A stretch of DNA of 64,000 nucleotides from Phycisphaerales bacterium AB-hyl4 (GTDB taxonomy: Bacteria > Planctomycetota > Phycisphaerae > Phycisphaerales > Phycisphaeraceae): positions 124,001 to 188,000 of the forward strand of contig JBGUBD010000006.1 of the NCBI GenBank assembly GCA_041821185.1, read 5' to 3'. The notes below the pieces were generated by a model. It ran no database searches. It saw only the letters and a list, made by a program, of their open reading frames with translations, and was not told where the DNA came from. The number at the start of each line of letters is the position of its first letter. Position 1 is the first letter of the stretch. Positions 1 to 8,300 of the stretch are shown one piece after another. The translations under genes were made by a program, and so were the position numbers.

Positions 1-2
1 AT

Positions 3-410
3 GGCGGGCCGGGCACGTGGCAGGATGAAGACGCCGACATTGACAGCATCCATGTCTCCGGTGGAAACGAAAACGCCGGCGGCGCTTCGCTGTCGTGGAC
101 CCCGGGCCGGATTCGTCGCGATGCGTTCGGCCATGTCACCGCCATGGTCCCAGTGCCCGAGGAGGCCGACAGCTTGCACGTCCCACAGGAACTCGGTGAT
201 CTGGCCGACGTCGGCGGCTCGCCGTCGGAAGGTGATGTGCTGGTCTATGCCAACGGCCAGTGGAGCCCGGCGCAGCCGGTGGCGGTGGAGGTGGTCACCG
301 ACGTGTCCCTCAGCGGCGGCGAACTGACGCAGACCAAGCGCGAGGTGCGCGTGCTCCCGGATGTGGGCGCCGAGCAGGACAGCAAGATCGCCGACGTGGA
401 GAGCTGCTGA
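3..410 (+). CDS. C-terminal part of a phage-like structural protein (5' end outside window)
   Basis: The reading frame is open from the first bases of the window and ends with TGA at 408-410. The visible 135 residues include a stretch 'GDVLVYANGQWSP', which is typical of phage tail-fibre and other virion-associated proteins of planctomycete prophages. No catalytic motif is visible. The stop codon overlaps an ATG at 410 (TGATG), so the next gene may be translationally coupled. The function as a tail or fibre component is inferred from that repeat-type phrase only; the start lies upstream of the window. Confidence 0.5.
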   Translation, partial: GGPGTWQDEDADIDSIHVSGGNENAGGASLSWTPGRIRRDAFGHVTAMVPVPEEADSLHVPQELGDLADVGGSPSEGDVLVYANGQWSPAQPVAVEVVTDVSLSGGELTQTKREVRVLPDVGAEQDSKIADVESC

Positions 411-445
411 TGGCCCGCCTGCTCCTCCGAGACGGAGGGCATCTG

Positions 446-724
446 ATGGGCTGCGCGTGCGAGAGCCTTAAATACGTGGTGCAAGGTGCGGCCAAAATCG
501 CGCAGAGCGCCGTCGGCATGGGCCTCGCCGACGAGGCAACCATCGAGCAGCGCCGAGCCATTTGCCGGGCGTGTGAACATGCGGTGCCGTGTCAGGCGAA
601 TCCAAAGCGATACTGCAAGTGCGACCGCTGCGGCTGCTGGCTCAAGCACAAGACGCGGCTGGCGGGTGAGTACTGTCCGGTGGGGAAGTGGAGAGGGTGT
701 GAAGTGGTCGGTCCGGGATCATGA
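446..724 (+). CDS. Small cysteine-rich, probably zinc-binding phage-type protein
   Basis: A 92-residue protein with two cysteine clusters: CRACEH near residue 46, and a CKCDRCGC/CPVGKW pattern in the last 40 residues. Such spacing suggests one or two metal-binding knuckles. The ATG at 446 is chosen because a GGAGGG ribosome-binding site lies about 6 bases upstream (434-439). An in-frame ATG at 410 overlapping the previous stop is the alternative. Short proteins with this cysteine layout occur next to phage structural genes, which fits the upstream neighbour. The exact role is unknown. Confidence 0.6.
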   Translation: MGCACESLKYVVQGAAKIAQSAVGMGLADEATIEQRRAICRACEHAVPCQANPKRYCKCDRCGCWLKHKTRLAGEYCPVGKWRGCEVVGPGS

Positions 725-792
725 GGCTATTGGGTTGCGCACAGGGAAGAGGTGATCCCCGAATCTCGGACAGCCGGAACGCTGTCGTAGCT

Positions 793-1848
793 TTACAACA
801 GTTCGCAAACCTTCGGCCAAGCCAGATCGGCATAGAAGCGGTGCCCTTCAGCGCCCACGGCCAGATGGCAGGCGTCGGCAGCGCCGGCGGCTGCATAACG
901 AGCACGCAGATCATCAAACGCCATGCGAAGTGGTGGCCCCGGGCAGTGGTAGTCCTGCTCGCCACCGACCACGAGCACGGGCGAAGGGGCGTGCAACGCA
1001 AGTACGTCCGGGAGGTCGAGGTGATGCAACATGTCCGGCACGTAGCCGCACACGCAACGCGATCCGGTAAACCATGTGTCATACAAGCGGCCGAACGAAC
1101 AACTCGGCACGGCGAGGTGGATCGCCTTAAGCAGCGCGGCGGCGTAGATGCTGGTCGTGCCGCCGCCGGAGTTGCCCATGATGCCGATGCGCGACGCATC
1201 GACCGTCGGCTGATCCGCAAGCCAGCGGCAGGCGAGATTCACGTCGGCCACGCGCTCGCCCGCCAGCGTTCGGCCGAGCATGAGTGCCCGCATGGCCATG
1301 TGCTGGCAGTCGGATTTGCGTTCGACATTGTCCCGCCGTTCACCAAAGCCTCGCTGTTCGATGCACAACGCGGCGACGCCACGCTCAAGACATTGCAACG
1401 CGAACTCCCGATCGTTCCCGGCCGGCTCGGGAATGCTTTCATCCTCAAAGCTGACGCCGATCGAACAGTGCATGCCCGTGGTATGACCCTGAAGGCAGAT
1501 CATCACCGGCAGGGGGGCTTGCGCTTCGGCAGGCACGCACCAGTACATCGGCATGTCCGCAAAGCCGGGGGCGCGAAGGAGGAGCTTTTGAATACGGCCC
1601 AGCCGATGGGGTCGATCCCACAAAACGGCGACCTCGAACGCGCGGTTCTCCTCCTGTGGATCGAGGCCAAGCCGATCAACAAGCCGTTGACGCGCCTGCG
1701 TTTTCCAGTCGGCAAAGTCACCGCCACGGTACGCCATGGCCGGCGTCGCCTGCGCAACAAGTGCTTTGTGTTCGTCCCAAGGCGATCGACGCTGGCTCGG
1801 ATCGAGAGCAAACGCGGCAGGGGAGTCAGGCTCAACGGAAGACATCAT
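793..1848 (-). CDS. Alpha/beta-hydrolase (acetyl-xylan-esterase or dienelactone-hydrolase-like)
   Basis: A 351-residue alpha/beta-hydrolase of the Abhydrolase_7/acetyl esterase type that is common in planctomycete carbohydrate loci. The nucleophile elbow GNSGGG puts the serine at residue 227. The likely acid is Asp299 in GGEQDY and the likely base His336 in GAEGHRFY. An oxyanion-type LQGHTTG loop is near residues 119-125. No signal peptide is visible, so it is probably cytoplasmic. The family hydrolyses carboxyl esters, often acetyl or feruloyl groups on sugars, but the substrate cannot be read from sequence. It lies alone between the phage-like genes and cassette A and is convergent with the former. 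Confidence 0.75.
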   Translation of the reverse strand: MMSSVEPDSPAAFALDPSQRRSPWDEHKALVAQATPAMAYRGGDFADWKTQARQRLVDRLGLDPQEENRAFEVAVLWDRPHRLGRIQKLLLRAPGFADMPMYWCVPAEAQAPLPVMICLQGHTTGMHCSIGVSFEDESIPEPAGNDREFALQCLERGVAALCIEQRGFGERRDNVERKSDCQHMAMRALMLGRTLAGERVADVNLACRWLADQPTVDASRIGIMGNSGGGTTSIYAAALLKAIHLAVPSCSFGRLYDTWFTGSRCVCGYVPDMLHHLDLPDVLALHAPSPVLVVGGEQDYHCPGPPLRMAFDDLRARYAAAGAADACHLAVGAEGHRFYADLAWPKVCELL

Positions 1849-1973
1849 GCACCTCGCACATCATGATAGAAATGCTCCAATGCTTCGGACGGCAACGCCT
1901 CGCAGACGCGCCTGATTTTAGTCACCGCGACCGTAACGCCAGTGCGGTGCAATACAACTTCTATAGTCTCAAA

Positions 1974-2008
1974 TAAAAAATTCTGCCCAAGCCATAGGTC
2001 GGGCAGAA
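1974..2008 (-). terminator. Rho-independent terminator of the PEP-CTERM gene at 2054-2932
   Basis: Inverted repeat TTCTGCCC (1981-1988) and GGGCAGAA (2001-2008) with a 12-base loop. Read on the minus strand the stem is followed by TTTTTTATTT. It sits 46 bases beyond the stop of the minus-strand PEP-CTERM gene. Confidence 0.85.
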
Positions 2009-2053
2009 TCGAATAGGTGTTTTTACTGGATTACTTGCAAACGCATTTCAATA

Positions 2054-2932
2054 TTATGCGTGCGTCTGCCACTTCGATTTTCGCCGCAACAGCAGCAGCG
2101 AGCTGAGGCCGAGCATGCTCATGCCCATGCCCGGCTCGGGGATGATGTGCGTGTTGTACAGGTGTTGGAATACATCGTCAGCCTCGGTGTCGTTCAGAGC
2201 GCGGTTGTAGAACAGTGCGGCGGAGACGGTGCCGTCGAACCTGTCGGCAGCGCTGTTGTATACCCCGCCGATGCCCAGGTGCCGGTTGTGGGCGAGGGCG
2301 CCTGGATTATCCATCTGACCGTTCAGCACTGCATCATTGACTCGGAGCGTTATGGCGCCTGTGCTGTCGATTCGGGCCATGATCATCATGTGATCGCCCA
2401 CGGAGATGTCATCCTCGGCCGAAAAATCATCCGAACTGACTCGGAGAGTCATGCTATCATTATGTTCGTTAATCACACGAAATTCCACATGCTCTCCCGC
2501 CCACTCGCGGAAGGCCACATAGAACCCCGAGTTGTTTGTGACATGCGCCTTGGTGTCGAAAATCATTTGCCGTTTGCCAAGATCATTGGTCGAGACCACG
2601 CCGAAGATCGTCATTTCATTCGGGGCCGTATCCTGAACACCTTCCGCGACAAGACGATGGTCATCAAACTCGATAGTCGGGTTCCCCGCAGGTCCGCCAG
2701 TCGGATTCAAAGTCGGGCGCGATGCCTCGTCCGCCTCGCTGGCACTGAACACGGTTGCGCCGCTTTGATCTTCCCATGTCTGCACGCGCTGCTGCCCATC
2801 GAGTTGGACGCCTTGCCCGGCGTGAAGCCACATCTGCAGGCCGCTGATCTCATCTGGCTGCACGGTGCTTGCCACGGCCGGGCCAGTCACCAGTATGCCC
2901 GCCATCGCCAATGTCATCTTCAAAGTTCTCAT
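2054..2932 (-). CDS. PEP-CTERM protein with LamG/concanavalin-like domain (cassette A)
   Basis: A 292-residue exported protein. Residues 1-21 form a signal peptide ending VASTV. The body starts 'ISGLQMWLHAGQGV' and contains a beta-sandwich LamG-like fold typical of 'autotransporter-like' planctomycete surface proteins. The C-terminus has the sorting signal PEP near residue 265, a hydrophobic helix rich in L/G/M, and a basic RRKSK tail, which the exosortase system recognises. No catalytic residues are seen, so a binding or structural role at the cell surface is likely. It is transcribed divergently from the regulator at 3317 and has its own terminator. Equivalent genes stand at the same place in cassettes B, C and D. 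Confidence 0.85.
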   Translation of the reverse strand: MRTLKMTLAMAGILVTGPAVASTVQPDEISGLQMWLHAGQGVQLDGQQRVQTWEDQSGATVFSASEADEASRPTLNPTGGPAGNPTIEFDDHRLVAEGVQDTAPNEMTIFGVVSTNDLGKRQMIFDTKAHVTNNSGFYVAFREWAGEHVEFRVINEHNDSMTLRVSSDDFSAEDDISVGDHMMIMARIDSTGAITLRVNDAVLNGQMDNPGALAHNRHLGIGGVYNSAADRFDGTVSAALFYNRALNDTEADDVFQHLYNTHIIPEPGMGMSMLGLSSLLLLRRKSKWQTHA

Positions 2933-3316
2933 TACGACCTCCTTCGTCTAGGAAATGAAAAGTGTCAGTGAACACAAAGCACGATTCGTCGACCTGCAGC
3001 AGTAACCAGATCGTGCTGAGTTATTGCAGGCCCATTTGATACTTTGTGATAGCGTACCACAGCATCGTGTCCTGTCAAAGGATTTTTACCAGATTCAGGT
3101 GGATGTGGCGTAGTAGCCCTTGTTATTCAGTGAAAAATTGGCTGGCAAGCCTGTTGAGTCGCTCGGCGCAGTGCGTCAGGCGAGGCCTGGAAGTGAAAAA
3201 TTGCCGACAGGGCCAGATATCGGCAAAAAAAGATTGACACTCTGATACGATCTGATATGGTAGTAGTCGTGGCACGGTGTGGATGGCTGTAGCAGGCGGG
3301 AACACGGGGATTGGCT
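2933..3316. promoter_or_regulatory. Divergent intergenic region of cassette A
   Basis: This 384-base gap separates the minus-strand PEP-CTERM gene from the plus-strand GntR regulator and must hold both promoters. Visible elements are a hairpin TTGCCGA/TCGGCAA (3201-3226) flanked by A/T runs, and the promoter with direct repeats described at 3234-3261. No further coding sequence was recognised. Confidence 0.6.
3234..3261 (+). promoter_or_regulatory. Putative promoter with TCTGATA direct repeats upstream of the GntR regulator
   Basis: A TTGACA box (3234-3239) and a TATGGT box (3256-3261) are separated by 16 bases. Two direct copies of TCTGATA (3241-3247 and 3251-3257) lie exactly 10 bases apart inside the spacer and the -10 box, on the same helix face. 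A protein bound there would block RNA polymerase, so autoregulation by the downstream GntR protein is plausible. The promoter call is by consensus only. Confidence 0.4.
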
Positions 3317-4486
3317 ATGGGAATCAAATCTGACCAGGTTCGGCACGTCATTCTTCGGCAGATTCGCTCGGGCGAGTTTGCCGCGGGTGAGCAGTTGCCG
3401 TCCGAGCAGGCATTGGCGGACACGCTGGGGGTCAGCGTTCAGACGGTTCGGCGAGGCCTTGCCCAACTGGTTGAAGATCAGGTGATTGTGAAGCAGCCTC
3501 GGGTGGGGAATTTCGTGCGCAGCCGCGCATCCTCCACCGCTGCGAGGCAAGTGGTACTGGCGCTGCCGACGTATCTGCGAGAGGCCGACTCGCCAAGGCC
3601 CTCTGCGGAAGCTTTGCTGGGGGGGATTGGCAAGGCGCTGCACTGGTGTGATTATGCGGTGCGGACGATGTACTACCGTCATGATCATTTTGCGGAGGAT
3701 GTGGGCGATCATTTGGCCGAGGGGGGGTTTGACGGCCTGTTGCTTTTGGGGCACCGTTTGATTCCTGAGCAGCAGATTCGTCGCCTGCTTCGAACAGGCC
3801 CGCCGACCGTGCTGCTGTCTCGTGACCCGCACTTGTTGAGCTTAGGCGTCTCGGCTTTTTATCTGCATACAGCGTTTCTGCTCGAGTCACTCCTGGCCGG
3901 CTTTATCGAGCGGGGGTATCGCAACATTCGCGTTGTGCAGTTCACGTCCTCGCCGTGGGTGGGCGATGCCTCGCTAGTTTTGCAGCGGTATGCGGCGTGG
4001 CTGGGGTTAAATTTTGATCAATTGGTCGTCGCGTTGCCCAATAGTACCGGCCGCGTCGACTATACGCCGTTGGACGATCTACTTGAGCCGAACCATAGGC
4101 CTGAGGCGCTGATCGTTCCCGACGAGTGCGTTGCCAGCAAAGTGTTCCGCCGGGCATATCAGGTGGATTGTCGAGTTCCCGACCAGCTTGCGCTTGCTGC
4201 ATTATATGACAGTACGCCGGCCATCCATCCCGTGCCGCTGACTGCTTGCGACGCGCAGCGAGGCAATCATGAAGTTGGGCATATGGCAGCGACCCACCTG
4301 CACGAAATGATTGAAGGGCGTGCCAAAGCCATCCAGGTTGCGGTATGCGAGGGCGTGGCCTGGCGCGATACTGTGGGGCACAAGCGGAATCCACCTGTCG
4401 AGCCTAATTTGCAGCAACTGGAGCGGCGCGAATCGTCCGGCGACCAGGCAGGTGCGGCCGTCAGCACGCGTAGTTCCGGCAGGTAA
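3317..4486 (+). CDS. GntR-type transcriptional regulator with LacI-like sensor domain (cassette A)
   Basis: A 389-residue regulator of the AraR-like hybrid class. Residues about 4-70 are a winged helix of the GntR family (GEQLPSEQALADTLGVSVQTVRRGLAQL). The remainder resembles the LacI/periplasmic-binding-protein sensor that binds a sugar effector. The ATG at 3317 follows a GGGG ribosome-binding site by about 7 bases; a TTG at 3311 is the alternative. It sits directly upstream of the pseudopilin and the giant GH42-like gene and divergent from the PEP-CTERM gene, so it probably controls all of cassette A in response to a sugar. The effector is unknown. Confidence 0.8.
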   Translation: MGIKSDQVRHVILRQIRSGEFAAGEQLPSEQALADTLGVSVQTVRRGLAQLVEDQVIVKQPRVGNFVRSRASSTAARQVVLALPTYLREADSPRPSAEALLGGIGKALHWCDYAVRTMYYRHDHFAEDVGDHLAEGGFDGLLLLGHRLIPEQQIRRLLRTGPPTVLLSRDPHLLSLGVSAFYLHTAFLLESLLAGFIERGYRNIRVVQFTSSPWVGDASLVLQRYAAWLGLNFDQLVVALPNSTGRVDYTPLDDLLEPNHRPEALIVPDECVASKVFRRAYQVDCRVPDQLALAALYDSTPAIHPVPLTACDAQRGNHEVGHMAATHLHEMIEGRAKAIQVAVCEGVAWRDTVGHKRNPPVEPNLQQLERRESSGDQAGAAVSTRSSGR

Positions 4487-4522
4487 GAATCTTGTATTTC
4501 CTATCTCAGGAGAGTCGGTGCA

Positions 4523-5257
4523 ATGATAAATTTACGAAACAAGAACCAATGTCGGCGTGGGTTTACGTTAATCGAATTGCTCGTTGTAATTACAATTATA
4601 GCATTGATGATTTCACTTCTGCTGCCTGCATTAAACAGTGCCCGAAGCACAGCTCAGCTTATGAAAAGCTCGAGCAATCAACGGCAAATCATGCTCGCTT
4701 TGACAATGTATACCCAGGATTACGGCCGGCTTCCGTACGGCTACCAGGATGAGGATCTGAATGCGCTTCCCGGCACCTTTGCCGCCTGGACGCGCGTGAT
4801 CACCTATTTCGGCTATGTCTCATCCGATGAAGTTTTCTTTAGCCCCGCTACGGACTACGGCTTTTCCTATAACCGCGACCCCTCAGAGCAGGTGTATTCG
4901 CCATGGGCGTATCCCAGCTACGGCGTCAACAGTCAGGGGGCAATGCCGCAGTATAATCCCACGAACACCCGGCGGGGGGCGAGCCTGGATGATGCGAGTT
5001 CGGTCACTTCTTTGAGTAATTTTTTGATCTTACGACATGTGTGGAATGCTGCTTATCCGGAACGCGATTACGGCTGGTATCGGTGGTTTCGGTTTAATCC
5101 AATGCATCCGCCAGCCAATGCCTATTATGGCAATCGTGTGGCGGCGACTTATGCCGATGGCCATGTTCAAACCATGTCGACAGACGAAATGCGTGATATT
5201 ACTTTTGGCAATGATCATGAAAAAGGACCCTTCTGGGAAAACCAGTTCACACAATAA
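4523..5257 (+). CDS. Type II pseudopilin with C-terminal DGH motif (cassette A)
   Basis: A 244-residue protein with a prepilin leader (RRGFTLIELL, cleavage before F, conserved Glu at +5), followed by a hydrophobic helix up to LLPALNSA. The globular part ends with TYADGHVQTM, the hallmark of the large PVC-group family usually named 'H-X9-DG'; the His that gives the motif its name is not at the usual distance here. A CAGGAGAG site lies 8-15 bases upstream of the ATG. Members of this family are thought to be processed by prepilin peptidase and to join a type II secretion or pilus-like structure. It lies 36 bases after the regulator and 102 before the GH42-like gene. Confidence 0.85.
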   Translation: MINLRNKNQCRRGFTLIELLVVITIIALMISLLLPALNSARSTAQLMKSSSNQRQIMLALTMYTQDYGRLPYGYQDEDLNALPGTFAAWTRVITYFGYVSSDEVFFSPATDYGFSYNRDPSEQVYSPWAYPSYGVNSQGAMPQYNPTNTRRGASLDDASSVTSLSNFLILRHVWNAAYPERDYGWYRWFRFNPMHPPANAYYGNRVAATYADGHVQTMSTDEMRDITFGNDHEKGPFWENQFTQ

Positions 5258-5359
5258 ACGAGTTGTGTGATCGTTCTGCGGATGATTCAATATTACATGT
5301 CGCATGCTGTCTATAACATAGATCGTTGCGCGCACATCCTACAGGAAAGGCGATGACTG

Positions 5360-8300
5360 ATGAGGTATCGATACGCATCATGGGCTATGGCTGTAAGCGT
5401 TGTGTTGTCTGGCGCGTTGGCTCATGCAGAGTCTACTTTGGACGAAAGTGCAGCGGCAGTATTCACCAGTGAGTCCGCACCATCCAGAGGTGGCACGTAC
5501 CTGGACGTCACGCTGTCCAACGCGGTGACGTATTACACACTGCAATACCATATCGTTCGTGATCCGGACAACCCGGATCAGGCGGATCCAAACGCTTGGC
5601 GTCACGCACCGAGAGCTCAAGGCTATTTGCCTCTCGGAATCACCCAGCCCTCGGCGGAGAACTGGTTTCGGCATGGGTTCATTCGATGGACGTTCGGTGA
5701 TTACAACATTCAGGAAGTCGTTCCCGAGTTTCGGGTGATTCGTGAAGGCGGTGACGATGCAGCCGTTGAATTTGTCTGGGACACCCCCGTGGCTCGTGCG
5801 GTGGCGCGGTTCGTCCTGGCTAAAGACAGCGATATGCTCATGATGTTCGGCCATTACGAGTTGAAGCAGGAGATAGACGGCCCGGTCCGAATGTTGTTGA
5901 ACGCTTATCCGGTGACATTCTCCGCACCCCATCAGCGTGAAGCGACCACCGCGACGGGTACGCGGTCCGAAGGCACACATCGGCTTGATTTGCAGAAGGA
6001 GCGATGGGTGCTTCTTGAAGACACTTTCCCAGGGCGCTCGGGCGCGGGGCCGGCGGGCCTGTTGCTGGGATCGCACGAAGGCTTTGATAGCGCCACTGTC
6101 CGCAGCATCGGCGGATACAACCAGAGTGTGGATTTGCGACTCAACCAGGACAAGCGTCAGTTCGCGGTTGCTTTTCATGAGTCTCCCGATCTGCCGGAAA
6201 TCGATGAGACCCGCTTGTATTTTCGCCGTCATGGAAATGCCATGGCCAGCGCGTTGGCGAGATATGACTTCGGCCAAGTCGACGAAGAGCCGGTCACATT
6301 GCCGATCGACGAAAGACGCGTTGCTCAGCTACGCGACGTTCGTGGCGATCTTTTGAATCGGGAGTACGAGCGATGGGAAGCTGCTGATCCCGATCCGCAA
6401 TTTCCGTGGGCATCGAAACTGCCGAACGGCCCGATCAGCATTGGCTTGTTGACCCCTCGATACACGGCGTACGACACGATGCAACTCGGTGCACGATTAG
6501 ATGTTGATGTGCAGAACATCTACTTCGACACACCAAGTGCGTTGGCAGATACAAGTTGGTGGCTTTATCACCCGACGCTCGACACGCTTGGCACGCCGGT
6601 GGCGGAGCGTGAAGCGATGCGGGTTGCAACGAACCCGGATCATGATCTGTTTCTCGTCGCAGGCCTTGATGGTTCCGCCGTTCCGGAGCGCGTGCGAGAA
6701 GCCATTCTCAAGCAGGTCTACAGCGGCAAAACGTTGTTGATCACCGGCCAGCGTTCGCGGTGGGACCGCATGGCGGCGTGGCCTGATGAGATGACCGAAA
6801 CACGCGACGACTCAATTCTTGCCTCTGTTCTGGACGTTATGCCCTGGAGTGACATTCCCGGCCTTCGTCGGCAGGACCCCGACGCCGATGGGGACGAACC
6901 CTTTCGCGCTTACCGATATGGCCAAGGCCAGGTGATCGTGTTCCAGCCGGGGTTGGGGGCACGCCAAAGTGCGCTCGTGCCGCAAAGTATCAATGAAACC
7001 GGGCTGGATGTGACGATGGACCGGGTGCTTGCGCTGCACGGAGTTGTGATGTCCGCTGCGGCCGGGCGCGAGTGGATTCATCATGTGCGCTTCGCGAGCC
7101 ATGACGCTCGCATTGCCGCAGGCCAGGCGCTGGACCTGTCGCTTGATGTGGATTCGAAGCTCAACGAGCATGATGAGCTTTCCGCTCGTGTTCGTGTTCA
7201 GGATGAATTCGGAACGACATACAAACTCGAACATCGCAGCATTGATCTCGATCAGGCGAGGGTACGTGTGCCCGCGCTGCCGGCGTCCCAGATGGCTTAC
7301 TTTGTTGACATTGCCCTTGAAGACGCCGAGGGGCGGTCGCTCGGCTACGCAAGCACGGCGCTTCGCGTTGAAGGCGACACGAAACTCGGGAGTTTATCTT
7401 TTGCCCCCAAAGATGAACGTTTCGATGGGGCGGTTCCCCTGGTCGACCTTCCTGGCGAAGGCGTATTACAGGTCGAGTACAAGTTCGACCCGGGGCAGGA
7501 AAGCCCGGCGGATCGGATGGTATGGACAGTGGGGGACGTATTTGGTCGCCTTGTCACTCAAAAGGAGCAGAAAAATCCTGGCGAGGAAGGTGTGGTGGAG
7601 TTGACGCTTTCTCGGCCGATCACTGTACCGCATCATCTGAAGGTGACGGCTTATCGGGGCGACACGCCGCTCTACACGCACCAGCAGGCATTCACTCGGC
7701 CTGTGCCATACCCGTATGACGAATTTTCGGCTGTCATCTGGGGGGCCGCGCCTGAAAGCTATCCTAGCCTTAGGCACGCCGCTCAGAAAGCGAATGAACT
7801 GGGAATCGAAGGCATGCTCCTGCCGCACATGCGTGCGCCGACCGGCCGGGTGACCGGTGATACGCCAGCGAGGCTTTTTGCTCAAGTGGCAGAGACCGGC
7901 ATGCGCACCGTTCCTTATATCACCCGGATCGCCGGTGAAGGCACGGATGATCACAAACGAAAACCGAGCCTTTACGATGCGCAGTGGATCAGCGAACACG
8001 AGCGTGCTGTCGACCATGTGAGTCGGATGGCAGCACCATACCAGCCGGCGGCGTACACCCTCGGCGATGAAAACTATATTCTCCGTTCCGTGCCCTCGGA
8101 AGTGGCGGACGATCCCGAAACGATGGATGCGTTTCGCGATTGGCTCGAAGAACGATATGAAACGATCGATGCATTGAATGAAGCATGGGATCGTGAATAT
8201 CGTCGCTTTGATGATATCGGGTCGCCGGTATGGCTGGAGGAAGCTGCCGGCGAGCCGGGGCGGGCGGTGGCGTGGTTCGACCACAAAGTGTTCATGGACC

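Noticed and set aside
721..1866. Long open frame on the plus strand opposite the esterase gene
   Set aside because: It is a shadow of the minus-strand alpha/beta-hydrolase; its protein has no recognisable family and is Arg/His-rich as expected of an antisense frame in G+C-rich DNA.
3201..3226. Hairpin TTGCCGA/TCGGCAA as a terminator
   Set aside because: On the minus strand it is followed by TTTTTC, but no minus-strand gene ends there; it may equally be a regulatory palindrome, so no terminator is claimed.
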